The notes under the pieces were generated by a model. The model was given only the letters and a program-made list of their open reading frames with translations. It was not told the DNA's origin and made no database searches. The position numbers and the translations under genes were made by a program. Of a stretch of 50,282 nt of DNA, positions 28,466 to 39,983 are shown one piece after another. The DNA comes from Burkholderiales bacterium UBA954 (GTDB lineage Bacteria; Pseudomonadota; Gammaproteobacteria; Burkholderiales; Burkholderiaceae_A): assembly GCA_002293155.1 (NCBI GenBank), contig DBCQ01000054.1, positions 761-51,042 on the forward strand, in the 5' to 3' direction. The stretch's first letter is position 1, and each line of letters begins with the position of its first letter.

Positions 28466-29055
28466 TACCGGTCTGCTGCCTGGCAGCTGCCCTTGGTCAT
28501 CACCGCCTGCCCCAGGGTCAGGGCCGTTACGAGGTTGGGCGATATATAAATCCCATCGGGATCAAGAAGTGGGTCGAGATTCTTACATCGCAGATGTGTA
28601 GGCTGCGTGAGGAGTGTCACCAGATTACATGCCGTTAGCTGTGCAAGTCTACGACGATCATTGAATACACGACGCAGGCAGACGAGTGTTCCGTCTTCGA
28701 AGTAGCCTGTGCGTTGAACATCATCGTGAAATAGGCTTCGCGCCTGGGCATCACAGACCTCTTGCTCCGGAGGAGCAAGCTGATCTAAGCGCAATATCGT
28801 GACTCTGAAATCGTCTTCGGGCTCGACCTCAAAGGCTCCGGATTTCCAATTACGCTCTCCCTCAGGCTTCACAACACCGCCAGTCACCTCCGCCTTACAC
28901 CGTGACTCTAGAGGCAATCGCTTTAGGAACTCCTGCTTTTTGACATCGCGCTTATCGGCCTGCTGCCGAGCGCCGTCGGCCAACACGGGCTGTCCGAGAA
29001 TGCCCAATACGATTGCCGCCGAGGCGAGCGCAATGAGGCGGCTGGCTTGGCCCAT
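28462..29055 (-). CDS. Unrecognised exported six-cysteine protein
   Basis: I do not recognise this family. From the ATG at 29055 the product is 197 residues with a clear signal peptide (RLIALASAAIVLGILGQPVLA, cleavage about residue 26). The mature part is charged and soluble with exactly six cysteines (53, 101, 126, 143, 157, 191), suggesting up to three disulfides in the periplasm. There is no CXXCH heme site. A GTG start at 29196 would overlap gmhA and is less likely. It follows gmhA by 107 nt on the same strand and converges with the M50 protease. Confidence 0.75.
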   Translation of the reverse strand: MGQASRLIALASAAIVLGILGQPVLADGARQQADKRDVKKQEFLKRLPLESRCKAEVTGGVVKPEGERNWKSGAFEVEPEDDFRVTILRLDQLAPPEQEVCDAQARSLFHDDVQRTGYFEDGTLVCLRRVFNDRRRLAQLTACNLVTLLTQPTHLRCKNLDPLLDPDGIYISPNLVTALTLGQAVMTKGSCQAADRY

Positions 29056-29162
29056 TAGGCGGCCGAACGAATAATCCACATGCCCTCTAGACTGCCTAGA
29101 AACCCGACACAAATCAAGGGGGATTACACCCATTAGCCGCTCAATGTGCTGCGCTGGGGCAG

Positions 29163-29741
29163 CTAGGAAGTGAACTGGGTCTCCACCAGACCGCACAGTA
29201 AATGGCCCAAGATCAGGTGGCCTTCTTGAATTTGTGGCGTATGAGAAGAAGGCACGTTCAAGACAACATCGGCGAGCGCCCCGATCTCTCGTGGCTCCCG
29301 GCCAGTAAACGCAATCGTTGCGACCCCCAGGGCTGCCGCAGCCCGCATGGCAGCCAGGATATTTTTACTTCGCCCCGAGGTGGATAACACAATCAAGACA
29401 TCGCCACTACGACCAAGGGCCTCCACCTGGCGGGAGAAGACCTGGTCGTAACCGTAATCGTTTCCAATCGCCGTTAACGCCGATGTATCCGTACTTAACG
29501 CTACTGAGGCAAGAGGCTTTCGCTCTATGAGAAAACGACCCACCATCTCTGCAGAAAAGTGCTGCGCCTCGGCAGCGCTTCCGCCGTTACCCGCAAACAT
29601 GAGTTTTCCACCAGATTTCAAGGCGTTCACACAGCAGTCGACCGCCTTGACTAAGGCCGCCTGAAGGGCTTGATCGGCCAGGCATTGCTCGACCATCTGC
29701 CGAGATGCCTCAAGGGAATTTTGAATATCTTTTTGCATCAT
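29163..29741 (-). CDS. gmhA: SIS-domain phosphosugar isomerase (GmhA/DiaA-like)
   Basis: A 192-residue single SIS-domain protein. LMFAGNGGSAAEAQHFSAEMVGRF (about 48-71) and the VLSTSGRSKNILAAM sugar-phosphate loop near 115-130 match sedoheptulose-7-phosphate isomerase GmhA, which begins ADP-heptose synthesis for lipopolysaccharide. The C-terminal QIQEGHLILGHLLC helix carries the expected histidine. The paralogue DiaA, which binds DnaA, has a very similar sequence, and in many betaproteobacteria this locus is annotated either way. It overlaps the typA stop by 4 nt. Confidence 0.82.
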   Translation of the reverse strand: MMQKDIQNSLEASRQMVEQCLADQALQAALVKAVDCCVNALKSGGKLMFAGNGGSAAEAQHFSAEMVGRFLIERKPLASVALSTDTSALTAIGNDYGYDQVFSRQVEALGRSGDVLIVLSTSGRSKNILAAMRAAAALGVATIAFTGREPREIGALADVVLNVPSSHTPQIQEGHLILGHLLCGLVETQFTS

Positions 29742-31558
29742 GCCGCCTCTTCACGCACCGCTTTCTTGCGTTCGTGCTCTTTCAGGAAACGCTTACGTAA
29801 ACGAATACTCTTCGGTGTGATCTCCACGAGCTCATCATCGGCAATAAACTCAACCGCCTTCTCTAGCGTGAGCTCAATTGGTGTTGTTAAATCAATATGC
29901 TCATCCTTACCCGAGGCCCGCACGTTGGTGAGCTTTTTCTCTTTTACCGGATTCACCACAAGGTCGTTTTCTCGACTGTGAATTCCAATAATCATGCCCT
30001 CATAGAGCACATCACCGGGTTTTACAAACATACGTCCGCGCTCTTGTAACTTCCATAGCGCATAGGCCACCGCACTGCCATCGTCTTGGGAGATCAAGAC
30101 CCCATTACGGCGATCGGCCATCTCGCCCTTGTAAGGCCCATAGTCATCAAAAATATGGCTCATCAGCCCGGTGCCGCGTGTCATGGTGAGAAACTCGCCT
30201 TGAAAACCAATCAGTCCACGCGCAGGAATTCGATACTCCAAACGCACCCGGCCCTTCGCATCCGACACCATGTCGAGAAGCTCTCCTTTTCGCAGGCCAA
30301 GGTTTTCCATGACGGGCCCTTGATGATCCTGCTCAACATCGACGGTCAACATCTCATAGGGCTCGAGCCGCTCACCATCTTGACTCGTTTTAAACACAAC
30401 TCGCGGCCGCGATACGGCTAACTCATAACCTTCACGCCGCATATTTTCTAAGAGAATAGTGAGGTGTAACTCGCCACGCCCAGAGACCACAAAGGTATCG
30501 GAATCCGCACCGAAGTCGACTCGCAAGGCAACGTTGGCCTTTAACTCCCGCTCAAGACGCTCACGAACCTGACGGCTCGTGACGTACTTACCCTCCCGGC
30601 CAGCAAGTGGTGAGGCATTGACCATAAAATTCATAGTGAGTGTGGGCTCGTCGACCTGCAGCATCGTTAGCGGCTCAATATGATCGCTCTGGCAGACCGT
30701 TGTGCCAATGTTGAGATCGTCAATCCCGTTAATCAGCACAATGTCGCCCGCTAAGGCCTCCTGGACAACCTCCCGCTCTAGGCCCTTAAACATCAGGATT
30801 TGGTTGATCTTCGCCTTCTTCGGCGCCCCCTCTGGGCCGTCTTGGATGATGACCTCTTGGAGTGGTTTTACACGGCCACGCGTGATTCGACCGATTCCGA
30901 TCTTTCCGACATAGCTGGAATAGTCAAGCGAGCAGATCTGCAGCTGAAGCGGCCCGTCCGGATCGTCTTCCCGCTGCGGTACATACTTCAGAATTGCATC
31001 AAATAACGGCCGCATATTATCGCTGGTCTTGGTGTGGTCCATTGTTGCAAAGCCATTTAGAGCCGATGCATACACGACGGGGAAATCTAACTGCTCTTCG
31101 GTTGCACCGAGCTTGTCGAATAGATCAAATGTGGCACTCACCACCCAGTCAGGACGGGCACCTGGCCTGTCGATCTTATTAACCACCACGATTGGCTTGA
31201 GGCCAAGGGCAAGCGCCTTGCGAGTCACAAAACGAGTCTGCGGCATCGGGCCTTCGACCGCGTCGACCAAGAGTAACACCCCATCGACCATCGACAAGAC
31301 ACGCTCGACCTCTCCGCCGAAATCCGCGTGTCCAGGCGTATCGACGATATTGATGTGCGTGCCCTCGTAATCCACAGCACAGTTCTTTGCAAGAATCGTA
31401 ATTCCGCGCTCTTTTTCGAGATCATTAGAATCCATCACCCGCTCGGAGAGCTGCTGATGTTTCGCAAAGGTACCTGCCTGCTGCAGGAGTTTGTCGACCA
31501 TTGTGGTCTTGCCGTGGTCAACGTGAGCAATGATTGCAATATTGCGCAATGCGCGCAT
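29738..31558 (-). CDS. typA: Translational GTPase TypA/BipA
   Basis: A 606-residue ribosome-associated GTPase of the elongation factor family, involved in 50S assembly and stress adaptation. The P-loop AHVDHGKTT (11-19), ERGITI switch region, [12 protein letters not shown] and [13 protein letters not shown] motifs are all intact. The TypA-specific C-terminal domain contains the [24 protein letters not shown] segment (here starting ENDLVVNP). It lies 9 nt after truB at the end of the nusA-infB operon. Confidence 0.97.
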   Translation of the reverse strand: MRALRNIAIIAHVDHGKTTMVDKLLQQAGTFAKHQQLSERVMDSNDLEKERGITILAKNCAVDYEGTHINIVDTPGHADFGGEVERVLSMVDGVLLLVDAVEGPMPQTRFVTRKALALGLKPIVVVNKIDRPGARPDWVVSATFDLFDKLGATEEQLDFPVVYASALNGFATMDHTKTSDNMRPLFDAILKYVPQREDDPDGPLQLQICSLDYSSYVGKIGIGRITRGRVKPLQEVIIQDGPEGAPKKAKINQILMFKGLEREVVQEALAGDIVLINGIDDLNIGTTVCQSDHIEPLTMLQVDEPTLTMNFMVNASPLAGREGKYVTSRQVRERLERELKANVALRVDFGADSDTFVVSGRGELHLTILLENMRREGYELAVSRPRVVFKTSQDGERLEPYEMLTVDVEQDHQGPVMENLGLRKGELLDMVSDAKGRVRLEYRIPARGLIGFQGEFLTMTRGTGLMSHIFDDYGPYKGEMADRRNGVLISQDDGSAVAYALWKLQERGRMFVKPGDVLYEGMIIGIHSRENDLVVNPVKEKKLTNVRASGKDEHIDLTTPIELTLEKAVEFIADDELVEITPKSIRLRKRFLKEHERKKAVREEAA

Positions 31559-31567
31559 AAAAAACTC

Positions 31568-32494
31568 CTATGAGGATAAAACGCGAACCCGTTCTGGGTT
31601 CAGCATGTGATGCGACTCCACTCGTCCGGTTCCAAGGAACTCTCCGGTCTGCGCGTTGACGCGATAAACATCCGGCGTGAGCTCTTGCGAGACCATGACC
31701 GACTGCCCGTGTTGGAAACGTTTAACCTGTGAGGGGCCGAGAACAATCTGCGGCCAGTCACGAATTAGCCAATCCACTGGTTTTAAAAAGGATAAGCGCT
31801 CCTCGTCGTTCGCCTGCTCAAGCGAATCAAGCGAAACAATTCCGTCATCCTCGATCTGACCGACGCCAACGCGTCGCAGACCATGTAAGTGGGCTGGTAG
31901 CCCCATCGCTGCGCCAATATCCTCGGCCAATGTTCGAATATAAGTGCCTTTGCTACAGACCACACGAACGATCAGGTTGGGCAGTGCCCACCCCAGTAAC
32001 GCAATGGCATGAATCGTAATCTTGCGCGCGGGCCGGTCAACCTCTTCGCCTGCGCGGGCATAGTCATAGAGCGCTCTGCCGTCCTTCTTTAGCGCTGAAA
32101 ACATTGGCGGTATCTGGGTCTGCGGACCCTGAAATGCTCTCAACACCGCATGCAGTTTTTCCTCTGATAGGTCCGAAGGCACCGGCATACGCAAGATCGT
32201 CTCGCCTTCGCGATCTCCCGTGGAGGTTTTCTCCCCGAGAGCGATTTCCGCAATATAGGTCTTATCTGCGTCAAGGCCCTCCGCAGCATACTTGGTTGAC
32301 TCACCAAACATTAGGGGCAAGAGTCCACTGGCCATTGGATCTAGCGTTCCACCATGGCCCGCCTTAGCGGCCTTCAGAAGGTGCTTGACATGTCCGAGTA
32401 CCCGACTCGACGACGGACCCACCGGCTTATCAAGAAGCAAGACACCATCGATCGGGCGTCGCGTTCGCTTTGTGGTGGAGATAATCTGTGTCAT
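31568..32494 (-). CDS. truB: tRNA pseudouridine(55) synthase TruB
   Basis: A 308-residue enzyme making pseudouridine 55 in the T loop of tRNAs. The catalytic aspartate D52 is in GGTLDPMASGLLPL. GVLLLDKPVGPSS opens the domain, and the YIAEIALGEKTSTGDREGE and CSKGTYIRTLAEDIG motifs follow. Its start overlaps the rbfA stop by 4 nt, in the conserved infB-rbfA-truB order. Confidence 0.97.
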   Translation of the reverse strand: MTQIISTTKRTRRPIDGVLLLDKPVGPSSSRVLGHVKHLLKAAKAGHGGTLDPMASGLLPLMFGESTKYAAEGLDADKTYIAEIALGEKTSTGDREGETILRMPVPSDLSEEKLHAVLRAFQGPQTQIPPMFSALKKDGRALYDYARAGEEVDRPARKITIHAIALLGWALPNLIVRVVCSKGTYIRTLAEDIGAAMGLPAHLHGLRRVGVGQIEDDGIVSLDSLEQANDEERLSFLKPVDWLIRDWPQIVLGPSQVKRFQHGQSVMVSQELTPDVYRVNAQTGEFLGTGRVESHHMLNPERVRVLSS

Positions 32495-32862
32495 TGCTTG
32501 CCCGCTAAGGCACGATCAATTAATTCGCTCATCGCAATCGCACGGGCCACTGTATCGTCCCGCACAAAGTGGAGATCGGGCGTCTGATGAATCTTCAGCA
32601 TTCGACCGAGCTTGGCGCGAAGAAACCCTCTGCATGCGGCAAGGCCTTCGGCCGTCTTACGAATCTGATCGGGATCATCCGGCAGCACACTGTAATAGAC
32701 CTTCGCATGGGCGTAGTCGGCCGTTACTTCCACATCGGTAATCGTGATAAGCCCGATGCGGGGATCCTTCACCTCAAGACGAAGGAGCTCTGAGAGATCA
32801 CGCTGAATCTGATCGGCTACCCGAAGTCCGCGCTCTGATGGCTTAGGAGAGTGTCCGCGCAA
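32491..32862 (-). CDS. rbfA: 30S ribosome-binding factor RbfA
   Basis: A cold-shock ribosome maturation factor that binds the 16S rRNA 5' region. The core matches Rbf[23 protein letters not shown], followed by [16 protein letters not shown] and the [21 protein letters not shown] segment. The start is uncertain. The TTG at 32862 gives 123 residues and a 20-nt overlap with infB; an ATG at 32910 gives 139 residues but a 68-nt overlap. No strong ribosome binding site favours either, so translational coupling to infB is likely. Confidence 0.92.
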   Translation of the reverse strand: MRGHSPKPSERGLRVADQIQRDLSELLRLEVKDPRIGLITITDVEVTADYAHAKVYYSVLPDDPDQIRKTAEGLAACRGFLRAKLGRMLKIHQTPDLHFVRDDTVARAIAMSELIDRALAGKQ

Positions 32863-35596
32863 TTTCTTGAATCTCGAAGACTTCGAGCTGATCACCCTCT
32901 TGAATGTCATCGTAGTTTTTCAGTGTTAACCCACACTCGAAACCCTCTTTGACTTCCTTGGCATCGTCTTTAAATCGCTTCAGAGAATCGAGCTCACCGG
33001 TCCAGAGCACGACGTTATCGCGAAGTAACCGTATCTGGGCGGAGCGCTTGATCGTTCCTTCAAGGACCATACAGCCCGCAATATTGCCAAGCCTCGAGAC
33101 CTTAAAGACTTGGCGAATCTCAACTAGCCCGATTGTGTTCTCACGGCGCTCAGGGGCTAACATCCCCTGCATCGCGCTCTTCACCTCATCAACTGCATCG
33201 TAAATAATTGTGTAGTAGCGAAGATCAACGCCGTTACCTTCCGCTAAGCGCTTAGCCTGTTGATCTGCCCGGACATTAAACCCGATTACAACAGCCTTTG
33301 ATGCGATCGCCAGGTTGATATCGGATTCGGTGATTGCGCCTACCGCCGCATGAACAATATTGACCTTCACCTCATCGTTAGAGAGCTTCTGCATCGCTGC
33401 AGCGAGTGCCTCCTGCGAACCCTGGACATCGCTCTTGATAATAAGGGAGAGGGTCTGAACGCCATCTCCCATATTCTCGAAGATGTTTTCAAGTTTCGCA
33501 GCCTGCTGCTTGGCGAGACGCACGTCTCGAAACTTGCCCTGCCGAAACAAGGCAATCTCTCGGGCTTTACGCTCATCGCCCAATACCATCATCTCGTCGC
33601 CCGCCTGAGGTACCTCCGTCATTCCGAGAATCTCAACAGGGATCGATGGCCCTGCCGTCTCTACCGAGCGACCGTTTTCATCAATCATTGCGCGGACTCG
33701 TCCGAAGGCAGATCCTGCAAGAATAATGTCGCCCTTTCTCAGGGTGCCCGACTGCACAAGCACTGTGGCCACGGGGCCACGGCCCTTGTCAATGCGCGCC
33801 TCAACGACGAGGCCTTTGGCAAGCGCCTCCACCGGCGCTTTTAGCTCCAAGACTTCTGCCTGCAACAAAACGTTTTCAAGAAGGTCATCAATACCCTGAC
33901 CCGTCTTAGCCGACACTGAAATAAATGGCGACTCACCACCGTACTCTTCGGGAACCACCTCCTCGGCGACTAATTCCGTCTTAACCCGCTCTGGATTGGC
34001 TTCAGGCTTATCAATCTTATTAATGGCTACAACAATCGGAACGCCGGCGGCCTTCGCATGGGCAACGGCCTCCTTGGTCTGCGGCATAACACCATCATCG
34101 GCCGCCACGACCAATACGACGATATCGGTTGCGTTCGCACCCCGCGCCCGCATCGCAGTAAAGGCCTCATGACCCGGAGTGTCCAGAAATGTAATCACGC
34201 CACGCGGGGTCTCCACATGATAGGCACCAATATGCTGGGTAATCCCCCCGGCCTCGCCTGCTGCGACCTTGGCTCGCCGAATGTAATCGAGTAGCGATGT
34301 CTTGCCATGATCCACGTGTCCCATGATCGTCACTACAGGAGGCCGAGTAACGGCAACCGCCTGTGCAACCTTCTCGGCTTCAGTTTCCTCAAGCAGTGCT
34401 TCGGGATCATCGAGCTTCGCTGCGAAGGGTTTGTGTCCCATTTCAGACACGACAATCATTGCAGTCTCCTGGTCTAAGACCTGGTTGATCGTGACCATCT
34501 GACCCATCTGCATGAACGTCTTCACGACCTCAGTACCTTTCACAGACATCTTATGGGCAAGGTCTGCCACCGAGATGGTCTCTGGGATATACACATCCCG
34601 GATCTGAGGCTCAGTGGGCTGAACGAAATTCGTAGACTCCTGCGAGGATTGCTTCGGCCGAGACCGTGGACCGCTCCGCCATCCCGCAGTACCTCCGCTG
34701 GAATCACCTCTCGTTTTGAGTGCCCGTTTCTTGGCTGCATCCTCTTGCCAGGTGGATGACAGCTTCGATGCCTTGAGCTGCTTCTCCGTTTTTTTCTCTT
34801 TTGGCTTTTCCTCATCGCCCGGTTTTGCTGCAGGCTTGTGTAAGGTTGTCGATGCTGGCTCTGCGGCTTTATCAGGCTCAGGTGCCTTGGCGCTTGCTGC
34901 TAACTTTCCGCTACGCGCGGCAGTCATTAGCTTGTTAATTGCTGCAACTTCGTCTTCCACTGTTCGTCGCGCTTGAACCGATTTCGCTGCAGCTTCAGCG
35001 GCGATGCGGGCGCGCTCCTTCGCCTGAGTGGCCTTCTCGTGGTCGCCAGCAGCCGCAGAGATACCCTCCGCCTCGGCGGCAAGGGCTGCCTCACGCGCCT
35101 GCTCCACAGCCTGAGACTCGCGTTGGCGCTCGCGATTTAACTTCTCCTGTTTCTCTTTTAGCTCAGCCTCTTGCCGAGCAAGTAACTCTGACTGTCGCCG
35201 ACTCTCGGCCTCACGCTGCGCAAACTCTTGCTCGGATACAATGGGGGCCGGAGACTCCGTTGGCGCGGCCTCCTGTGCCTCGCCGCCCTCGGCTGCATCG
35301 CGCTTAACAAACACCCGTTTCTTACGGACTTCCACCTGAATCGTCCGAGATTTACCAGAGCCATCGGCCTGCTTGATCTCACTGGTCTGACGCTTGGTGA
35401 TCGTAATCTTCTTACGGGGCGCCTCGTCACCACCATGCGCTTTTCGAAGGGCAGTCAGCAGTTGCTCCTTATCGGACTCGGACAGCCGATCGTCCGCCGA
35501 TTTCTTCGCAACGCCAGCAGTGCGCAACTGCTCGAGAAGGGTCTCGACCGGAAGCTTTAATTCAGCAGCAAACTTTTCTACATTATCAGCGGCCAT
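32843..35596 (-). CDS. infB: Translation initiation factor IF-2
   Basis: A 917-residue IF-2 that brings initiator tRNA to the ribosome. It opens with an IF2_N domain ([19 protein letters not shown]). A long alanine-, glutamate- and lysine-rich charged linker runs from about 55 to 330, followed by a second IF2_N-like segment ([17 protein letters not shown]). The G domain has [12 protein letters not shown] near 420, [15 protein letters not shown] and [10 protein letters not shown]. Domains II-IV complete the C-terminus. The ATG at 35596 overlaps the nusA stop by 11 nt; a longer in-frame start at 35644 lies inside nusA and is unlikely. Confidence 0.97.
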   Translation of the reverse strand: MAADNVEKFAAELKLPVETLLEQLRTAGVAKKSADDRLSESDKEQLLTALRKAHGGDEAPRKKITITKRQTSEIKQADGSGKSRTIQVEVRKKRVFVKRDAAEGGEAQEAAPTESPAPIVSEQEFAQREAESRRQSELLARQEAELKEKQEKLNRERQRESQAVEQAREAALAAEAEGISAAAGDHEKATQAKERARIAAEAAAKSVQARRTVEDEVAAINKLMTAARSGKLAASAKAPEPDKAAEPASTTLHKPAAKPGDEEKPKEKKTEKQLKASKLSSTWQEDAAKKRALKTRGDSSGGTAGWRSGPRSRPKQSSQESTNFVQPTEPQIRDVYIPETISVADLAHKMSVKGTEVVKTFMQMGQMVTINQVLDQETAMIVVSEMGHKPFAAKLDDPEALLEETEAEKVAQAVAVTRPPVVTIMGHVDHGKTSLLDYIRRAKVAAGEAGGITQHIGAYHVETPRGVITFLDTPGHEAFTAMRARGANATDIVVLVVAADDGVMPQTKEAVAHAKAAGVPIVVAINKIDKPEANPERVKTELVAEEVVPEEYGGESPFISVSAKTGQGIDDLLENVLLQAEVLELKAPVEALAKGLVVEARIDKGRGPVATVLVQSGTLRKGDIILAGSAFGRVRAMIDENGRSVETAGPSIPVEILGMTEVPQAGDEMMVLGDERKAREIALFRQGKFRDVRLAKQQAAKLENIFENMGDGVQTLSLIIKSDVQGSQEALAAAMQKLSNDEVKVNIVHAAVGAITESDINLAIASKAVVIGFNVRADQQAKRLAEGNGVDLRYYTIIYDAVDEVKSAMQGMLAPERRENTIGLVEIRQVFKVSRLGNIAGCMVLEGTIKRSAQIRLLRDNVVLWTGELDSLKRFKDDAKEVKEGFECGLTLKNYDDIQEGDQLEVFEIQEIARTLS

Positions 35597-37097
35597 CCGT
35601 GGACCCTCCAGCCTCAGCTTCTTCCGAAGCAAACCAATGGGCACGCGCCTTCATGATGAGTTCGCGCGCACGCTCTTCATCCATCGCCGCGATCTCAACG
35701 AGTTCATCCACCCCAAGGTCGGCGAGATCATCACGTGTAAAAATCTTTGCATCTGCAAGCTTAACTGCTAGATCACGGTCCATCCCCTCGAGATCGAGAA
35801 GATCCTGGGCGGTTGTCTCCAGTTTTTCTTCTTGGGCAATCGCCGCAGTAAGTAATGAATTGCGTGCACGATTTCTTAGTTCATTGACGGTGTCTTCGTC
35901 GAACGCCTCAATCTCCATCATCTCGCTTACTGGCACATAGGCCACTTCCTCGAGTGTTGAGAAACCCTCGTCGATCAGGATATCGGCGACCTCGCCATCA
36001 ACATCAAGCTTCTGCATGAAGATCTCTCGCAGCGAGTGCCGCTCAGTCTCTGACTTCTCCGCAGACTCATCGGCGGTCATGATGTTGATCTGCCAGCCCG
36101 TTAGCTCGGAGGCGAGTCGTACGTTCTGACCGCCCCGGCCAATTGCAACGGCAAGCTCCGCCTCATCCACCACAACATCCATGGCGTGACGTTCTTCGTC
36201 TACCACGATTGATGAGACATTTGCAGGCGCCAAAGCGCCGATCACAAATTCGGCGGGATCCTCTGACCACAGCACAATATCGACGCGCTCACCGGCAAGC
36301 TCGTGGGTGACCGCTTGAACGCGGGATCCGCGAACGCCCACACAGGTTCCGATGGGGTCGATTCGACGATCTGAGGTGAATACAGCAATCTTGGCGCGAA
36401 CACCCGGGTCGCGAGCAGCCGACTTGATAATCAACAGACCCTGCTCTATCTCAGGGACTTCCATTTCAAAGAGCTTCATGATGAACTCAGGGGCCGTGCG
36501 CGAGAGCATGATCTGCGGGCCACGCTGGGTACGCTCAACGCGCTGCATGTAAGCGCGCACCCGGTCCCCTGGGCGCAGGTTCTCCTTTGGGATCATCTGA
36601 TCTCGGGGCAGCCGGGCCTCAATTTTCCCAGACTCCACAAGGACATCCCCGCGCTCAAGCCGTTTTACGGTGCCATTAATAATGACCTCACCGCGCTCGA
36701 GAAAATCTTTCAGAATCTGCTCACGCTCAGCCTCCCGAATTCGCTGCAAGATCACCTGCTTGGCCGCCTGCGCGCCGATCCGTCCAAACTCGATTGGCTC
36801 GAGCTCTTCCTCAATAAAATCCCCTACCTCGATATCCGGGATCTGTTTCTGGGCCTCGGTAAGAATGATTTGTAAGTCGTGATCCTCGAGCTCGCCATCC
36901 GGAACGACCTGCCAACGGCGAAAACTCTCGTAATCACCTGTTTCGCGGTCAATTGAAACGCGAACGTCGACCTCGTCGGTGAAACGTTTTTTCGTCGCAG
37001 ACGCCAGAGCACTCTCAAGTGAAAGAAATACGATATCTCGCTCGACGTTTTTCTCTCGGGCCAAGGCATCAGCAAGCATTAACAGTTCACGACTCAT
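35586..37097 (-). CDS. nusA: Transcription termination/antitermination factor NusA
   Basis: A 503-residue NusA. The N-terminal RNA polymerase-binding domain starts [16 protein letters not shown]. It is followed by an S1 domain (about 135-200), two KH domains with [22 protein letters not shown] and [17 protein letters not shown], and two C-terminal acidic helical repeats (about 365-490). The ATG at 37097 overlaps the rimP stop by 11 nt. A frame extension to 37148 lies inside rimP and is not needed. The rimP-nusA-infB order is near universal. Confidence 0.97.
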   Translation of the reverse strand: MSRELLMLADALAREKNVERDIVFLSLESALASATKKRFTDEVDVRVSIDRETGDYESFRRWQVVPDGELEDHDLQIILTEAQKQIPDIEVGDFIEEELEPIEFGRIGAQAAKQVILQRIREAEREQILKDFLERGEVIINGTVKRLERGDVLVESGKIEARLPRDQMIPKENLRPGDRVRAYMQRVERTQRGPQIMLSRTAPEFIMKLFEMEVPEIEQGLLIIKSAARDPGVRAKIAVFTSDRRIDPIGTCVGVRGSRVQAVTHELAGERVDIVLWSEDPAEFVIGALAPANVSSIVVDEERHAMDVVVDEAELAVAIGRGGQNVRLASELTGWQINIMTADESAEKSETERHSLREIFMQKLDVDGEVADILIDEGFSTLEEVAYVPVSEMMEIEAFDEDTVNELRNRARNSLLTAAIAQEEKLETTAQDLLDLEGMDRDLAVKLADAKIFTRDDLADLGVDELVEIAAMDEERARELIMKARAHWFASEEAEAGGSTDGR

Positions 37098-37611
37098 TTT
37101 TAGATCTCCCAAACGGAATCTCAGGCACCAAACGCGCCCGCTCAACATCTTCAGACTGAAAACCGAGTTGCATCATCTCGCCGGACTTGCCTTCGTACTC
37201 TAGAGACAAGTCTCCCTGCGCGTTGACCTGCAACACACCCTCAAAATTCCTTCGACCCTCTAAGGGCTGTCGAAGTCTTAACTTCACCACTGACCCCGAA
37301 AACCGCACGTAGTGCGCGTGCTTGGTCAATGGCCGATCCATTCCGGGCGACGACACCTCGAGTCGCTGAAAATCAAATCCTTCTACTGGCAGCAAATGGA
37401 CCAACTGACGCGAGACCAATTCACAATCATCAATGGTTACAAGCCTCTCCTCGCGGGCTCCCTCTTGCCCCACGCTGCCCTGCCCCAACTGGCCATTGCC
37501 TTGGATATCGATAAACACACGCGTGAGCCCCCCCGGTGTGCGCTCTAAGTCGATCAACTCGAAGCCCAACTCCCGCGTTGCGTTGTCTACGACCTGCCAA
37601 AGATCTGCCAT
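37087..37611 (-). CDS. rimP: Ribosome maturation factor RimP
   Basis: A 174-residue RimP needed for 30S subunit assembly. It has the N-terminal [22 protein letters not shown] segment, [14 protein letters not shown], the [12 protein letters not shown] motif near 100, and the C-terminal Sm-like domain. An insertion near residues 38-52 (glycine- and glutamate-rich) is not typical but does not disturb the core. It is the first gene after the terminator at 37663-37695, so a promoter is expected in the 50 nt before it; none is obvious. Confidence 0.95.
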   Translation of the reverse strand: MADLWQVVDNATRELGFELIDLERTPGGLTRVFIDIQGNGQLGQGSVGQEGAREERLVTIDDCELVSRQLVHLLPVEGFDFQRLEVSSPGMDRPLTKHAHYVRFSGSVVKLRLRQPLEGRRNFEGVLQVNAQGDLSLEYEGKSGEMMQLGFQSEDVERARLVPEIPFGRSKNES

Positions 37612-37662
37612 ATCACTTGGCCCACTTACTGTGCGCCCGCCCCAACATCATGAAAATTTTTC

Positions 37663-37695
37663 AAAAAAAAATGGGCTTGTTGAAGCCCATTTTTT
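37663..37695 (-). terminator. Rho-independent terminator after rluB
   Basis: On the minus strand a seven-pair stem TGGGCTT/AAGCCCA with a 4-nt loop, extendable by A-T pairs, is followed by an uninterrupted run of nine T. It lies between the rluB stop and the rimP start and should end the scpB-rluB transcript. The near-symmetrical A/T flanks could also work in the other direction. Confidence 0.9.
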
Positions 37696-37812
37696 CTAGT
37701 CGCATCAGCCGGTCTTCTCAGCCAAAAGGGCTGAATCCAAACCTACTAGAGCGCTCTATGTTGTTGATTTTACAGGAAAGATCTGACAACAGCAATCGAT
37801 TCGGGCTTCCCA

Positions 37813-39321
37813 CTAAGCCGGGGGTGGTTTGCGCCCTTTAAACCCGGGTCGCCCACCGGGCCTTGGCCCGCCTGAACCCGCGCCCCTGGGGCCTTTGAAG
37901 CTAGACCTTCCACCGGGTTTTCCTGCGCCTGAGGGTCGCTGCGGCGCCGACAGGGCCCCAGTTGCCGGCTTAGCAGAACCCCAAGAGGTCTGCAGCGGGT
38001 TTGGCTTTTTGGGTCCGTTTGGCCGGCGCTTATGCGCTCCACCAAGGTGGGATAGGTGCGCATCGGGGCCCGATGGCTGCCACTCATCGTCGGGATGCGG
38101 CTGAGTCAGGTCGTCGTCATCAACCAGCGGACGATCCTGTGATTGCTGCCGAACCACGCTACTGGGCGAACTCCACTCCTGTGATGACCGCGGTCCCGCC
38201 CGGCCCCCTCGGGGCTTTTTAAATCCTGGGCCTCCACCTGTGCTCAAACCTGCCAGGTGACTCACGGCCATCGTGTTGCCTGAAACAGGCTGCCGATTCT
38301 GTCCTTTCGCACCGCCGCGACGCTTATTTCCCGGTCGAGAATCGCCACCCGATTGACGAAGCCCCACCGACTGACAGAGCGCGAGGATATCGGCTTCACT
38401 GAGATCAACCGATCGCCCACGCTTAAGATTTGACGGAAGAGCGGTCACGCCATAACGAATACGAATGAGTCGACTCACCGTTACGCCAACGGATTCGAAT
38501 AACCGGCGTACCTCACGGTTACGGCCCTCGGTAATCACAACGCGAACCCAGTAGTTGGCACCCTCGCCACCCGCATCCTCAATGCGCTCAAACTTCGCAA
38601 CACCATCCTCAAGAGGTATGCCGTCAAGAAGCTGCTGGCGAGACTCTGGTGTTAACTCACCTAACAAACGAACCGCATACTCGCGCTCAACCTGCGACCG
38701 CGGATGCATTAATCGATTCGCCAGATCACCCGATGTCGTGAAGAGCAACAATCCCTCGGTGTTCATATCGAGTCGGCCTACGGCAATCCATCGGCCTACC
38801 TTTGCGGGAGGAAGCTTTTTAAACACGGTCACGCGGTGCTGGGGATCATCGCGCGTCACAATTTCTCCTGCCGGCTTGTGGTACGCCAAGACTCGAACGG
38901 GGGGAGGCGCAACGCGAATGCGTATTGGCTTTCCATTGACCTTCACCTGATCGGTGTGCAGAATTCTCTGGCCGATGTGGGCGGGGGTTCCGTTGACCGA
39001 TACACGGCCCGCAATAATCAACTCCTCCATTTCCCGCCGAGAGCCCACCCCCGCATCCGCGAGCACTTTATGGAGTTTTGGTGGGTCGTAATCTAGACCT
39101 GAACGAGACGGGCCACCCACGCGTGGTGTAAGACCTTGCTGGGCAAAAAACGGTATGGGTTCGGCTTCCTCAGCCGCTAGGTCATCCGCTGTGTCATCCA
39201 GTGCGTCGTCCATTGTGTCGGCCTCGCTCACGGCAAGACTATCGTCGACAAGATCGTCCTCGGGCGAGATGCCCGACCCATCAACGGGCGGGTCTATTAT
39301 GGGATCGAGTTGTTCACTCAC
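37813..39321 (-). CDS. rluB: 23S rRNA pseudouridine(2605) synthase RluB
   Basis: A 502-residue RsuA-family pseudouridine synthase. An S4 RNA-binding domain (about 80-130, [20 protein letters not shown]) is followed by the catalytic domain. [14 protein letters not shown] holds the catalytic aspartate near 205, and [14 protein letters not shown] and LIRIRYG are also present. Two extensions are odd: an acidic N-terminal 60 residues and a C-terminal 175 residues rich in Gly, Pro, Arg, Lys and Ser. Basic tails are common in betaproteobacterial RluB, and this one is long. Its start overlaps the scpB stop by 4 nt. Confidence 0.94.
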   Translation of the reverse strand: MSEQLDPIIDPPVDGSGISPEDDLVDDSLAVSEADTMDDALDDTADDLAAEEAEPIPFFAQQGLTPRVGGPSRSGLDYDPPKLHKVLADAGVGSRREMEELIIAGRVSVNGTPAHIGQRILHTDQVKVNGKPIRIRVAPPPVRVLAYHKPAGEIVTRDDPQHRVTVFKKLPPAKVGRWIAVGRLDMNTEGLLLFTTSGDLANRLMHPRSQVEREYAVRLLGELTPESRQQLLDGIPLEDGVAKFERIEDAGGEGANYWVRVVITEGRNREVRRLFESVGVTVSRLIRIRYGVTALPSNLKRGRSVDLSEADILALCQSVGLRQSGGDSRPGNKRRGGAKGQNRQPVSGNTMAVSHLAGLSTGGGPGFKKPRGGRAGPRSSQEWSSPSSVVRQQSQDRPLVDDDDLTQPHPDDEWQPSGPDAHLSHLGGAHKRRPNGPKKPNPLQTSWGSAKPATGALSAPQRPSGAGKPGGRSSFKGPRGAGSGGPRPGGRPGFKGRKPPPA

Positions 39322-39971
39322 GATGGCGCCTGGGCGTTGTCATGGTCGTTTGGAGTGTTGTTATTCGCATCAGTGACTGTTGATTCGCTCTGGTCAGCAG
39401 ACTCGGTAATTTGTGAGTCCGTCATTCCTGGCAACAACGCTGCTGCGGTGTCGCTCCAGTTCGCATCAAGCAAAGGCAGCTCCTCGAGCGAGCGCAAACC
39501 GAGATCATCCAGGAAGTGGCGGGTTGTTGCGTAGAGCGCTGGTCGACCTGGCGCATCCCGGTGCCCAATGGCCTCGATCCAGCTGCGGTCTTCAAGCGAC
39601 TTAATCACCTGCGTTGCCACTGCGACACCGCGAATGTCTTCGATGTCGCCTCGGGTAACGGGTTGACGATAGGCAATGATGGCGAGGGTTTCCATAGTGG
39701 CCCGCGAATACCGCGGCGGTTTCTCATTCTTTAGCTTGTCGAGATACTCCCGCATCTCAGGCCGCGTTTGAAACCGCCAGCCCGATGCGAGAGGCACGAG
39801 TTCAACGCCGCGTCCAACCCACTCGCGCTGTAAATCCTCGAGCAGCAGGCGAACCGTGTCGGCATCGATTTCATCATCAAACAACCGCCGTAGCTCCGAC
39901 ACCGGCATTGGCTCGGTGTGTGCAAGCAGGGCAGCCTCGAGGACTTGTTTGGCTAGGGCCGTATTCATCAT
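39318..39971 (-). CDS. scpB: Segregation and condensation protein ScpB
   Basis: A 217-residue kleisin-associated winged-helix protein of the SMC-ScpAB chromosome condensation complex. It shows [21 protein letters not shown] near the N-terminus, the [16 protein letters not shown] wing, [22 protein letters not shown] sequence and [19 protein letters not shown], ending in a [18 protein letters not shown] motif and a short polar tail. ScpA is not in the window. It lies 13 nt upstream of the tRNA-Ser gene region in reverse orientation terms and overlaps rluB by 4 nt. Confidence 0.95.
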   Translation of the reverse strand: MMNTALAKQVLEAALLAHTEPMPVSELRRLFDDEIDADTVRLLLEDLQREWVGRGVELVPLASGWRFQTRPEMREYLDKLKNEKPPRYSRATMETLAIIAYRQPVTRGDIEDIRGVAVATQVIKSLEDRSWIEAIGHRDAPGRPALYATTRHFLDDLGLRSLEELPLLDANWSDTAAALLPGMTDSQITESADQSESTVTDANNNTPNDHDNAQAPS

Positions 39972-39983
39972 TTATCAGTGTGT

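Noticed and set aside
28462..29055. Exported protein as a c-type cytochrome
   Set aside because: It has several cysteines but no CXXCH heme-binding motif.
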